Assembly: GCA_019075905.1 (NCBI GenBank)
Contig: JAGXAM010000001.1
Location: 62,001 to 126,000, forward strand
Length of the DNA stretch: 64,000 bases
Direction of reading: 5' to 3'
DNA from: Hyphomicrobiales bacterium
GTDB lineage: Bacteria; Pseudomonadota; Alphaproteobacteria; Rhizobiales; Beijerinckiaceae
Part shown: piece after piece, positions 44,150 through 51,926 of the stretch
How positions within the stretch are numbered: the first letter of the stretch is position 1
Layout: each line of letters begins with the position of its first letter
Translations under genes and position numbers: made by a program
Notes under the pieces: model-generated
Databases searched by the model: none
The model's input: the letters and a program-made list of their open reading frames with translations, nothing else
What the model was told of the DNA's origin: nothing

Positions 44150-44902
44150 ATGGAACATGCCCACTCTTCCCGCGTCCAGACGTTCATTGGTGATCCGCTC
44201 AGCGACACGCCCGAGGTGCCGCGCCCGCAGCTCGAAGAGATTTTTGCGGATATCCAGGGCGACATGCGCTTCAACCATGAACTCAATGGTTGCCTGAACT
44301 GCGGCATCTGCACTGCCACCTGCCCGGCAGCGCATTATTATGATTTCAGCCCGCGCGAAATCGTCCAGTTGCTGTGGACCGAGAATCTCGAAGGCATTTA
44401 TGATGCCATGCAGGAAAAAATCTGGTCCTGCGCGCAATGCTATACATGTGCTGCCCGCTGCCCGTTCGAAAATTCGCCGGGCGGGCTGATCATGATCATG
44501 CGCGAGACGGCGATCAAGCATGGCATGGAATCGGCCAAGAACGTGCTGCGCCCGTTCAGCCGCGTCATGCTCAAGCTGGTTTCGACCGGCAACCAGCTCG
44601 CGCCCGACATGATCACGGCCGATGGTTTCGCCGACTGGGGGCCGAATATCTCCAAGGTGAAGGCGCCGCTGAAGATCCTGCGCAAGGCCATTCCCATGCC
44701 GACGCTGAACACGACCGAGACGGCGTGGGAAGTGAATCTGAAGACCTCGGTCGAGCTCTACACGATCTGGGAAATGACCGGGGTTCTCAACCAGCTTGAG
44801 ACGATCGATGAGAACCTGTTCGATGTCATCTCCGACATCATGGATGAAAAAAAGCAAGATTATCAGGACTTTGTTGACGAACAGGCCGAGGACGACGCCT
44901 GA
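44150..44902 (+). CDS. shdrC1: sHdrC1, ferredoxin-like subunit of the sulfur-oxidising Hdr-like complex
   Basis: From the ATG at 44150, with GCAGGAGGCAAGCGAC upstream, the product is 250 residues. It holds two [4Fe-4S] motifs: Cys48-51-54-58 (CLNCGICTATCP) and Cys94-97-100-104 (CAQCYTCAARCP). The acidic C-terminus (DEQAEDDA) is not part of the fold. It should wire electrons between HdrB1 and HdrA in the cytoplasm. Comparable HdrC proteins serve methanogens, but the neighbours here are those of the sulfur-oxidising system. Confidence 0.92.
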   Translation: MEHAHSSRVQTFIGDPLSDTPEVPRPQLEEIFADIQGDMRFNHELNGCLNCGICTATCPAAHYYDFSPREIVQLLWTENLEGIYDAMQEKIWSCAQCYTCAARCPFENSPGGLIMIMRETAIKHGMESAKNVLRPFSRVMLKLVSTGNQLAPDMITADGFADWGPNISKVKAPLKILRKAIPMPTLNTTETAWEVNLKTSVELYTIWEMTGVLNQLETIDENLFDVISDIMDEKKQDYQDFVDEQAEDDA

Positions 44903-44937
44903 CCTCCCCTGCCTTGGATGAAATGAGGAGCGGACCC

Positions 44938-46311
44938 ATGAGTGCACCTAATTGCGGTGAAAGACTGACCGGCCACGGCTCGGAATGGCGTGATGCCAAC
45001 CTCAGCCCGGAAGATGCGCGCACGGCGACCAACTGGGTTGAGCAAAGGATCGACAAGCGCTCGATGCTCACCAGCAAGGATCGCGTCCATGATGTGCGTG
45101 ACATCATGTGGCAGCTCGAAAAGGATGGCGAGATCGTCGTCCACCGCATCCGCGACGAGCATGAGCCGATCGAGGCCAAGACGCTTTATGGCTGGACCAA
45201 GCGCATCCCGACCAACCAGCTCTGGCACCACAAGTCCTGCGGCCAATGTGGCAATATTCCCGGCTATCCGGCCTCCCTGCTGTGGCTGATGAACAAGCTC
45301 GACAAGCGCTATGTTGACGAAACCGACCAGACATCATGCACCGCGTGGAATTACCACGGCTCAGGCATCGGCAATCTCGAAAGCCTCGCCGCCGTGTTTC
45401 TGCGCAACTTCCACCAGGCCTATGTCTCGGCCAAGGCCGAAGGCCTGCCGGAAGGCTATTATTACCCGCTGGTGCATTGCGGTACCTCGTTCGGCAATTA
45501 CAAGGAAGTGCGCGGCTATCTGCTGCAATCGGCCGAATTGCGCGACCGGGTGAAGAAAATCCTCGGCAAGCTCGGCCGCCTCGTCGACGGCAAGCTGCTG
45601 ATCCCGGAAGAAATCGTGCATTACTCGGAATGGGTGCACGTGATGCGGCACGAAATCGCCAAGCACCGGGTGATCGATTGCAGCAACATTCGCTCGACCA
45701 TCCACCCTGCCTGCCATGTCTACAAGATGGTGCCGCAGGATGCGATCTATGATGACAGCATTCTTGAGGGCAACCGCGTCGCCGTTTCCACCGGCATCAT
45801 GCAGGCGCTCGGCACCAATGTGATCGATTATTCGACCTGGTATGATTGCTGCGGCTTCGGCTTCCGCCATATCATTTCGGAGCGCGAATTCACGCGCTCG
45901 TTCTCGATCGACCGCAAGATCATGATCGCCCAGAACGAGGCCCATTCCGATGTGATGATCGGCCATGATACCGGCTGCATCACCACGCTCGACAAGAGCC
46001 AGTGGATCGGCAAGTCGGCGGGCAAGGAGGTCGATCTGCCGGTGCTGGCGGATGTGCAGTTTGCGGCGCTGGCCTGCGGTGCGCATCCCTACAAGATCGT
46101 GCAATCGCACTGGCATGCCTCGTCGACCGAAAAGCTGATGGAAAAGCTCGGCATCGACTGGCGCGCCAAAAAGGCGGAATTCGAGGCCTATCTCGAAGAT
46201 GTGAAGCTCGGCAAGCAGGACAATCTCTATGACCCGCGCCGCATGATCACCTCAGGCCCCGGGTTCAACCCCCTCACCAAGACCACGACCCTAGCGATCG
46301 GGAGACCCTGA
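44938..46311 (+). CDS. shdrB1: sHdrB1, CCG-domain subunit of the sulfur-oxidising Hdr-like complex
   Basis: From the ATG at 44938 (GAGGAGCGGACCC upstream) the product is 457 residues, longer than HdrB2. The C-terminal cysteine pattern HPACHVYKM, WYDCCGFGF and HDTGCITTLD resembles a CCG domain but has only one Cys at its end. The N-terminal half keeps scattered Cys (KSCGQCGNIPGYP, SCTAWNYHG, VHCGTSFGN) without a clean CCG motif. This suggests one cluster here against two in HdrB2. It overlaps shdrA by one base. Confidence 0.92.
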   Translation: MSAPNCGERLTGHGSEWRDANLSPEDARTATNWVEQRIDKRSMLTSKDRVHDVRDIMWQLEKDGEIVVHRIRDEHEPIEAKTLYGWTKRIPTNQLWHHKSCGQCGNIPGYPASLLWLMNKLDKRYVDETDQTSCTAWNYHGSGIGNLESLAAVFLRNFHQAYVSAKAEGLPEGYYYPLVHCGTSFGNYKEVRGYLLQSAELRDRVKKILGKLGRLVDGKLLIPEEIVHYSEWVHVMRHEIAKHRVIDCSNIRSTIHPACHVYKMVPQDAIYDDSILEGNRVAVSTGIMQALGTNVIDYSTWYDCCGFGFRHIISEREFTRSFSIDRKIMIAQNEAHSDVMIGHDTGCITTLDKSQWIGKSAGKEVDLPVLADVQFAALACGAHPYKIVQSHWHASSTEKLMEKLGIDWRAKKAEFEAYLEDVKLGKQDNLYDPRRMITSGPGFNPLTKTTTLAIGRP

Positions 46312-47357
46312 TGCGTGACCCTGTTTTAATTGTTGGCGGCGGACCGGCCGGACTGGCTGCGGCCCATGCGCTCTCCAGCGTCGGCCAGCCGAATATCCTG
46401 GTCGAGAAAATGGACCGGCTCGGCGGCGCGCCAATTCTTTCCGGCTATGCCAAGCTGGTGCCGTCGGGCGAATGGGCGAAAGACGCCATTGGCGGCATGG
46501 TCTCGCGGGTCGTGGACAACAAGCTGACCGACGTGCGGCTCAATGCCAGCGTCAAAAGCTTTGATGGCCAGCCAGGCGATTTCCATGCGGTGCTGAGCGA
46601 TGGATCGTCGCTCAAGGCGAGCGCGGCGATGCTTGCCACCGGCTTCACGCATTTCGACTCGGTCAACAAGCCGGAATGGGGTTTTGGCCTGTTCCCCGAT
46701 GTGGTGACGACGACGCAGGTCGAGCAGATGCTGTCCTCGGGCCAGGGCGTGCATTGTCCCTCCGACGGGCGCAAGCCGAAGCGCGTGGCGATCCTGCTGT
46801 GCGTCGGCTCGCGTGACCGGCAGATCGGCCGGGAATGGTGCTCGAAGATCTGCTGCACGGTGTCTGCCAATATCGCGATGGAAATCCGCGAGGAATTACC
46901 CGATTGCCATGTCTACATCTATTACATGGATATCCGCACCTTCGGGCTGCTGGAGCAGAAATATTACTGGCGCAGCCAGGAAGAATTCAAGGTCAAGTAT
47001 ATCAAGGCGCGTATCGCCGAGGTCACCTCCAACGGCAACCAGCTGATCGTCAAGGGTGAGGATACGCTGGTCAAGCGGCCGATCACCATTCCCTTTGACA
47101 TGGTGGTTCATGCCGTCGGCATGGATCCCAACGTCGATAATATGACGCTGGCGGCCATTTTCGGCGTCAAGCTGGAGACCAACGGCTTCATCGACCGCAA
47201 GAACACCTATGGCGTGATGGGCGCGACCAGCCGCGCCGGCGTGTTTGTGGCGGGTTCCGCAACCGGACCGGAAACGATCGACGATTCCATCGCGCAAGGC
47301 CATGCCGCAGCCATATCGGCCCTGGGGCTGATGCCGGTTGGCGTGGCGGCGGAATAG
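46311..47357 (+). CDS. shdrA: sHdrA, FAD-binding subunit of the sulfur-oxidising Hdr-like complex
   Basis: The 348-residue product starts at the ATG sharing a base with the shdrB1 stop. It has the FAD motif LIVGGGPAGLAAAHAL, a second nucleotide-binding part (MVVHAVGMDPNVDNMTLA) and an atypical iron-sulfur site with Cys164 (LLCVGSRD) and Cys177, Cys181, Cys182 (WCSKICCTV). It is about half the size of methanogen HdrA and lacks ferredoxin inserts, as expected for sHdrA. It is the core of the complex that oxidises carrier-bound sulfur. Confidence 0.93.
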   Translation: MRDPVLIVGGGPAGLAAAHALSSVGQPNILVEKMDRLGGAPILSGYAKLVPSGEWAKDAIGGMVSRVVDNKLTDVRLNASVKSFDGQPGDFHAVLSDGSSLKASAAMLATGFTHFDSVNKPEWGFGLFPDVVTTTQVEQMLSSGQGVHCPSDGRKPKRVAILLCVGSRDRQIGREWCSKICCTVSANIAMEIREELPDCHVYIYYMDIRTFGLLEQKYYWRSQEEFKVKYIKARIAEVTSNGNQLIVKGEDTLVKRPITIPFDMVVHAVGMDPNVDNMTLAAIFGVKLETNGFIDRKNTYGVMGATSRAGVFVAGSATGPETIDDSIAQGHAAAISALGLMPVGVAAE

Positions 47358-47366
47358 GAGCGCGAC

Positions 47367-48236
47367 GTGGCGACTCTGGCCTGGCTCACAGTCGACAAAC
47401 CAGGGGTGCCGGACATTGCGCGCCCGCATCTGGACCTGAGCGGGCCGCTGCTGGCTTCCGCCTTCGAGGCGCTGGCGCGCGGCAGCGAGCAACTTGGCGG
47501 CGTCGAGCGCTATGTCGAGGCGTTAAAACTGAAATCGGCGCTGTTCAAGGACACGCTGGGTGAGGGCAAGGTCGCATCGCTCAACCTTGAAGGCTTCATG
47601 GGGCTTTGCACCTTCATGGCGACGGTGCGGCGGCGGGTGGCACCCTATCTGTCACAGGACGGGCTGGTCAGGATCCGCGCCGGCCTGGTGGAATTGCTGG
47701 AGGGGGCGGGCAATACCGCCACCACCGATCAGCGGATGGCGGCGTTCTGCGCGCGCTTTCCCACCGACAAGGCGCACCGCTTCGTGCATGATCTTGCCGC
47801 CGAAGTGCTGCATAATGTCGACCCCGAGCGCTATCCGCTGATGAACCGCTGGGTGTGGGATGCCAAGCCCAATACCGGCGCCGTGCGGGAAATCTGGTTC
47901 GGCGACAATGTCGACCATATCACCATCCCCCTGCCCGACGGCTACCCGACCTTCCTGATGCTGCGCGAGGAACTGGCGCAATTCCTCACCGGCCAGGGCG
48001 TGTTTCGCGATGTCATGTTTTTCGTCGATATGCTGACAGCGCAGATTTACGCCAATTATATTTCGGCGCAGGGAGGCACTTATCTGCGGGCGGATTTCTC
48101 CACCGCAGAGGACCCCATGCACCATACGCGGCGGATACTGGGGCTGGACGGCATCCGCCCCGGTTCCTCGCGCATGCGCCTCAAGGCCATCGACGGCGAG
48201 GCCTTTGTCCTCGACGATTCCAAACTCCTTGGATGA
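47367..48236 (+). CDS. Conserved sHdr-associated protein of unknown function (Hyp)
   Basis: The 289-residue product begins at a GTG at 47367 with GGAGCGCGAC upstream. It has no cofactor motif that I recognise. Helical and His/Trp-containing segments are LNLEGFMGLCTFMATVRRR, PLMNRWVWDAKPNTGAVREI and MFFVDMLTAQIYANYISAQG. A gene in this place, between shdrA and shdrC2, is a fixed part of sHdr loci, from memory, so it is probably a complex subunit or assembly factor. No signal peptide is present. Confidence 0.85.
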   Translation: MATLAWLTVDKPGVPDIARPHLDLSGPLLASAFEALARGSEQLGGVERYVEALKLKSALFKDTLGEGKVASLNLEGFMGLCTFMATVRRRVAPYLSQDGLVRIRAGLVELLEGAGNTATTDQRMAAFCARFPTDKAHRFVHDLAAEVLHNVDPERYPLMNRWVWDAKPNTGAVREIWFGDNVDHITIPLPDGYPTFLMLREELAQFLTGQGVFRDVMFFVDMLTAQIYANYISAQGGTYLRADFSTAEDPMHHTRRILGLDGIRPGSSRMRLKAIDGEAFVLDDSKLLG

Positions 48237-48248
48237 GAGACCCATAAA

Positions 48249-49037
48249 ATGGCTATTCACGAGAAGCACCTCATTCGCCCGGAAAACATCAAGTCGCATG
48301 AAAAGCTCGTGCTGGATGGCATTGATATTTCCGGCCACTGGAGCACCTTCATCGAGACCCGCGTGGTCAAGGATTATAACGAGGACCTGCAGGAAGAGAT
48401 CAGCGCGCTGCCCGGCGGCGAGAATGTGCATCGTTGCTGGCAATGCGGCTCATGCACCAATGCCTGCACAGTCAATGCCATCAACCCGGATTTCAACCCG
48501 CGCTACTGGATCTATCTGATCCGCATGGGCATGGAATCAGAATTGCTGCGTGACAAGGAGATCATCTGGCAATGCGTCTCGTGCAACAAATGCACCTATG
48601 TGTGCCCGCGCGAGGTTGCGCCCGAGGGGGTGATGAAAGCCACCGCCCACTGGCTGGAGCTGAAGGGGCACACCAAGCCCTCGCCCTCGACGATTTTCGA
48701 TGATGTGTTTTCGAGCCAGGTGATCAACACCGGCAAGATCGAGGATGGGCTCGTGGTGCGCAATTTCTTCAAGCGCACCGGCCAGTCGCTCAACCAGCCG
48801 TGGCTGGTGGAAATGGTCAAGCGCATGATGGCGCACCTGCCGGTGACCATGCTGATGAAGCTCGGCCTTTCGACCGTGGTGCACCCGCGCACGCAGAACT
48901 GGGGCGCCGCGCGCGATGCCATCAATGAATATGTCGCCGAGCAGGATGCGCATCACCGCAAGGCACTGGGGCTGGAAGGCCTTGTCGAGATGGCCAAGCA
49001 GGAAGCCGCCGCCCCCTTCAAACACGCCGCAGAATAG
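48249..49037 (+). CDS. shdrC2: sHdrC2, ferredoxin-like subunit of the sulfur-oxidising Hdr-like complex
   Basis: The 262-residue product has two cluster motifs: Cys63-66-69-73 (CWQCGSCTNACTV) and Cys109-112-115-119 (CVSCNKCTYVCP). The first lacks the usual Pro after the fourth Cys. Spacing and length match the second HdrC of the sHdr complex, which partners HdrB2. The ATG at 48249 lies 12 bp after the Hyp gene. The C-terminus is helical and basic to acidic without other motifs. Confidence 0.92.
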   Translation: MAIHEKHLIRPENIKSHEKLVLDGIDISGHWSTFIETRVVKDYNEDLQEEISALPGGENVHRCWQCGSCTNACTVNAINPDFNPRYWIYLIRMGMESELLRDKEIIWQCVSCNKCTYVCPREVAPEGVMKATAHWLELKGHTKPSPSTIFDDVFSSQVINTGKIEDGLVVRNFFKRTGQSLNQPWLVEMVKRMMAHLPVTMLMKLGLSTVVHPRTQNWGAARDAINEYVAEQDAHHRKALGLEGLVEMAKQEAAAPFKHAAE

Positions 49038-49050
49038 GAAGTGCAGCGCC

Positions 49051-49989
49051 ATGACCGATAACCGCACCGACAAATACAAGAAAGTCGCCTATTACCCCGG
49101 CTGCGCGCTTGAGGGGACGGGCCATGCCTATAACCGCTCGACCAAGGAAGTCGGCAAGGCGCTCGGTCTTGAGCTCGAAGACGTCAAGAACTGGAATTGC
49201 TGCGGCGCGATGGAAGTGAAGAACATCGATCCGAAAGTGCAGACCTATCTATCGTCGCGCGTCATGTCGCAGGCGGTCAACGAGATGGGCCATTCGGTGG
49301 TGATGGCGCCGTGCAACGGCTGCTATCACAACTTGAAAAAGGCCGAATATGACCTGAAGAACGACGAGACCTCGCGCCAGGTGGTGGACCGCATTTCCAG
49401 CAAGGCCGGGCACAAGACCTATCATGCCGGCGAGATCGAGACCATTCACGCGCTCGACTGGATCAAGCACGGCATCGGCGAGGAAGGCCTGAAGTCGCGG
49501 GTGAAAAAATCGCTGAAGGGCATGAAAGTCGCCAATTATTACGGCTGCATGTACACGCGTCCGCGTCATATTTTCCCGGAAAAGGACCAGGGCGCCGGCT
49601 CGGAATCGACATCGCGGCCGCATTTCATGGATGACCTGCTGGCAGCAGCGGGTGCGGCCAATGTCGATTTCCCGCTCAAGACCGCCTGCTGCGGCGGTGC
49701 GCATACCTTGTCGGATTCCGACATGTCGACCAAGCTGGTGCTCAACATTCTCAAGGCGGCGGAAGCCTCGGGCGCGAATGTGATCGCAACCGAATGCCCG
49801 ACCTGCCATTCCGGGCTGGAAATGCACCAGATCCGGGCCGAGAAGAAGTTTGGCGTCAAGACCAATGTGAAAATCCTCTATTTCACGCAATTGCTCGGCC
49901 TGGCGCTGGGTTTGACGCCAAAAAAGGTCGGCGTACATGAAAACATGTCGGATTCCTTTGGCCTGCTCGAACAACAGGGGCTGGCATGA
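49051..49989 (+). CDS. shdrB2: sHdrB2, two-CCG-domain subunit of the sulfur-oxidising Hdr-like complex
   Basis: From the ATG at 49051 the product is 312 residues. Both CCG domains are intact: Cys18, Cys50-51, Cys88 and Cys91 in the first (YYPGCALEG, NWNCCGAME, APCNGCYHN), and Cys166, Cys213-214, Cys249 and Cys252 in the second (YYGCMYTR, TACCGGAH, ECPTCHSG). In HdrB proteins these bind non-cubane clusters that handle disulfides, so this subunit is the likely site of carrier-thiol chemistry. It overlaps the next gene by 4 bases. Confidence 0.93.
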   Translation: MTDNRTDKYKKVAYYPGCALEGTGHAYNRSTKEVGKALGLELEDVKNWNCCGAMEVKNIDPKVQTYLSSRVMSQAVNEMGHSVVMAPCNGCYHNLKKAEYDLKNDETSRQVVDRISSKAGHKTYHAGEIETIHALDWIKHGIGEEGLKSRVKKSLKGMKVANYYGCMYTRPRHIFPEKDQGAGSESTSRPHFMDDLLAAAGAANVDFPLKTACCGGAHTLSDSDMSTKLVLNILKAAEASGANVIATECPTCHSGLEMHQIRAEKKFGVKTNVKILYFTQLLGLALGLTPKKVGVHENMSDSFGLLEQQGLA

Positions 49990-50405
49990 GGTCGCTCGCC
50001 ACCATCGGGGAGCTGCTTGAGGGCGGCATCGATACAGCAACGCCGGCGGCGACCGCGCGCGACCTGCTGACGATTGGCGAAGAGGTGCTGGAGCACTGGC
50101 TGCAGGCTCGCGGCCTGAAGCCGACGGCCAGCAAGGCGGAAGGGTTCAGGCTGCTCGGCCTGCACCGGCAGGGCGCCAGGGGCGATCCCAGCTTCAATGC
50201 CTGCCGCGAGACCTGCCGGGAACTCGTTTATCATTATAATCTCGTCACCATGGAACCCGGTGATTCGGCGACGGCGCAGCGCCTTGCCATGATGCAACTG
50301 GTGGCGTCGCATATTTATTATTTCGTCAGCGGCAAGATGCAGAGCGCGCAATTGGGTGAGTTCTGTTGCTCGTCGCGTGATTTGCGCTTAAAGCAGGCTT
50401 CGTAA
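49986..50405 (+). CDS. Small conserved protein between shdrB2 and lbpA, unknown function
   Basis: The 139-residue product overlaps the shdrB2 stop (ATGA). It is predicted helical with four Cys: FNACRETCREL in the middle and GEFCCSSRD near the C-terminus. I do not recognise a domain. Its constant position before the carrier gene in sHdr loci, from memory, suggests a helper in cluster or carrier loading, but this is inference. The start is fixed by the overlap. Confidence 0.78.
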   Translation: MRSLATIGELLEGGIDTATPAATARDLLTIGEEVLEHWLQARGLKPTASKAEGFRLLGLHRQGARGDPSFNACRETCRELVYHYNLVTMEPGDSATAQRLAMMQLVASHIYYFVSGKMQSAQLGEFCCSSRDLRLKQAS

Positions 50406-50420
50406 GACGGGGAGGCGGGA

Positions 50421-50864
50421 ATGCCAGTTGTTCGTGGATGCAATTTGCCGGACGATCTTTTGTATGACGTCGAAAACCATACATGGTTCAAGGAAGTAGG
50501 TGACGGGACGGTCCGTCTCGGCATGACCACCATTGCGCTGGCGCTAGCCGGCAACCTGGTGGCCGTGACCCCGAAGAAGGCAGGCCGTGCGGTCGAGGCC
50601 GGCAAATCCTGCGCCACCGTCGAATCAGGCAAGTGGGTCGGCCCGGCCAAATCCGCCGCCGCTGGCACGATTGTCGGCATCAACAATGATCTCGTCAACA
50701 AGCCGAGCCTTGCCAATGCCGATCCTTATGGCGAAGGCTGGCTGGTAGTGCTCAATCCCAGCAACTGGGACGAGGTCAAGCCGACCCTGACCCCCGGCGC
50801 GCAGGTGGCGCCCAAATATGAAGCCAAGATGGCGGCTGACGGATTTGCAGGCTGCGCCCCCTGA
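50421..50864 (+). CDS. lbpA: Lipoate-binding carrier protein LbpA (GcvH-like)
   Basis: The 147-residue product has a GcvH-like fold with the lipoylated Lys71 in CATVESGKWVGPAKS. The flanking KSAAAGTIVGINNDLVNKP and DPYGEGWLVVLNPSNW match glycine cleavage H protein architecture. The surrounding residues differ from true GcvH, and no gcvT or gcvP is nearby, so it belongs to the LbpA group that carries sulfur intermediates for sHdr. A GGGGAGGCGGGA precedes the ATG. The lipoate would be installed by the LipS1/S2 and ligase genes upstream. Confidence 0.93.
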   Translation: MPVVRGCNLPDDLLYDVENHTWFKEVGDGTVRLGMTTIALALAGNLVAVTPKKAGRAVEAGKSCATVESGKWVGPAKSAAAGTIVGINNDLVNKPSLANADPYGEGWLVVLNPSNWDEVKPTLTPGAQVAPKYEAKMAADGFAGCAP

Positions 50865-50877
50865 ATCGAGCCCGGCC

Positions 50878-51192
50878 ATGCATGACCCTATGGAGCAACT
50901 GGCAGACAAGGCTGACCATGCTGCGCTTGTGCTCAGATCCATCAGCAACAAGTGGCGGCTGCAGATACTTTGCCAGCTGGTCAAGGGTGAAAAATCGGTT
51001 GGCGAGCTGGAAGATGTGATTCCGCTCAGCCAATCGGCGCTGTCACAACATCTTGCCGTGCTGCGCCACAATAATCTCGTGGCCACCCGCCGCGACGCAC
51101 AGATGATCATCTACTCAGTTGAAGGCACGGAAGTGCATTTCATCCTCGGCGCCCTCTATGAGCTTTATTGCAGCTCGGCCGAACTTTCATGA
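50878..51192 (+). CDS. shdrR: ArsR-family transcriptional repressor sHdrR
   Basis: From the ATG at 50878 the product is 104 residues: a winged helix with the recognition helix SQSALSQHLAVLRHNNLV and wing TRRDAQMIIYSV. Cys32 (QILCQLV) and Cys98 (LYCSSAEL) are 66 residues apart. In the characterised Hyphomicrobium repressor sHdrR two conserved Cys respond to sulfur species, from memory. It is last in the operon and could act on the three TATTAG sites, including its own promoter. The ATG at 50890 is an alternative start. Confidence 0.9.
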   Translation: MHDPMEQLADKADHAALVLRSISNKWRLQILCQLVKGEKSVGELEDVIPLSQSALSQHLAVLRHNNLVATRRDAQMIIYSVEGTEVHFILGALYELYCSSAELS

Positions 51193-51256
51193 CAATTTGA
51201 ATGTATTGCGGGCTGATGGGCGGTGCTGTTGCCCACGCACCCCACCCTATACGCAA

Positions 51257-51268
51257 TCACTATAGTGA
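51257..51268. promoter_or_regulatory. Perfect 12-base palindrome TCACTATAGTGA
   Basis: TCACTATAGTGA is a perfect palindrome in the gap between shdrR and the Met/His-rich protein gene. It may be an operator for the downstream gene. No promoter boxes could be placed around it with confidence. Confidence 0.35.
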
Positions 51269-51401
51269 AACGCCACGGACCATTGCCGAGATGATGCGGT
51301 TTATTTATCGGCTTTACCTGAATTTCTGAAAATACCTCAATCCGGTAACGCCTTCAACACAATAACATCACAAAGCTGTGTTTTGACGAGGATGGCCCGG
51401 A

Positions 51402-51435
51402 CATGGATTGTGTCCTGGCAACAATGTCCATGAAG
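51402..51435 (+). promoter_or_regulatory. Inverted repeat in the probable 5' leader of the Met/His-rich protein gene
   Basis: CATGGATTGT near 51402 can pair with ACAATGTCCATG near 51424-51435, allowing a 2-base bulge. A smaller repeat GGACA/TGTCC overlaps it. The ribosome binding site (AAGGG) lies just downstream, so folding could affect translation. A possible TTGACG -35 lies upstream at about 51383. Confidence 0.4.
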
Positions 51436-51445
51436 GGTCACGTCC

Positions 51446-51706
51446 ATGTTCAGAACCGCCTTGATCGCCATCGCCGCCACTGCCTGCGCTGCTTTCGCAG
51501 TGACCAGCGCCAATGCCGACGACATGAAAATGATGCATCATGACAAGATGCACCACAAAATGATGGAACATCACAAGATGATGGAACATCGCCGGATGAT
51601 GCATCACCGCATGATGATGCATCACAAGATGATGATGCGCCACAAGATGATGCACCACAAGATGATGGAGCATCACAAGATGATGGAAAAGCACAAGGCC
51701 ATGTGA
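51446..51706 (+). CDS. Exported Met/His-rich peptide, probable metal binder
   Basis: The 86-residue product has a signal peptide (TALIAIAATACAAFAVTSAN, then ADD). The mature part of 62 residues contains 23 Met and 17 His, arranged in loose repeats of H-K-M-M-E-H and H-H-K-M-M with Lys, Arg and Glu between. There is no Cys in the mature part. Met and His runs of this kind bind Cu(I), Cu(II) or silver in periplasmic proteins. It follows the sHdr operon after 253 bp and ends at a terminator-like hairpin, so it is a single-gene unit. No named family is recognised. Confidence 0.85.
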   Translation: MFRTALIAIAATACAAFAVTSANADDMKMMHHDKMHHKMMEHHKMMEHRRMMHHRMMMHHKMMMRHKMMHHKMMEHHKMMEKHKAM

Positions 51707-51735
51707 TTTCCGCATTGCCGGATCCATGCTGTTTC

Positions 51736-51763
51736 GGGGGCCGCGCCATGCTATGCGGCCCCC
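51736..51763 (+). terminator. Terminator-like hairpin after the Met/His-rich gene
   Basis: A 9-bp perfect stem (51736-51744 GGGGGCCGC with 51755-51763) and a 10-base loop follow the stop codon by about 30 bases. Only TT follows, so it is GC-strong but T-poor. Confidence 0.6.
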
Positions 51764-51926
51764 TTGGCATGCCCCGGGCGCAATGCGCGGCTGCGCGCAG
51801 CAGGGTCGAGAATCCGCCCTTCACGCCTTCCCCCGCCGCCCGCCCTCTGATAGGTTTGTTTGACATAGCCTTGCAGCCCCAGCGGCGCTGACCTAGGTTG
51901 ATGTTATCAAATTACGAGGGCACCGT

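Noticed and set aside
44150-49989. Methanogen-type heterodisulfide reductase
   Set aside because: HdrA lacks ferredoxin inserts, and the neighbours are LbpA, LipS1/S2, DsrE and an ArsR repressor, which fit the bacterial sulfur-oxidising system.
50421-50864. Glycine cleavage H protein (gcvH)
   Set aside because: No gcvT or gcvP is near, and the sHdr context and sequence around Lys71 fit LbpA.
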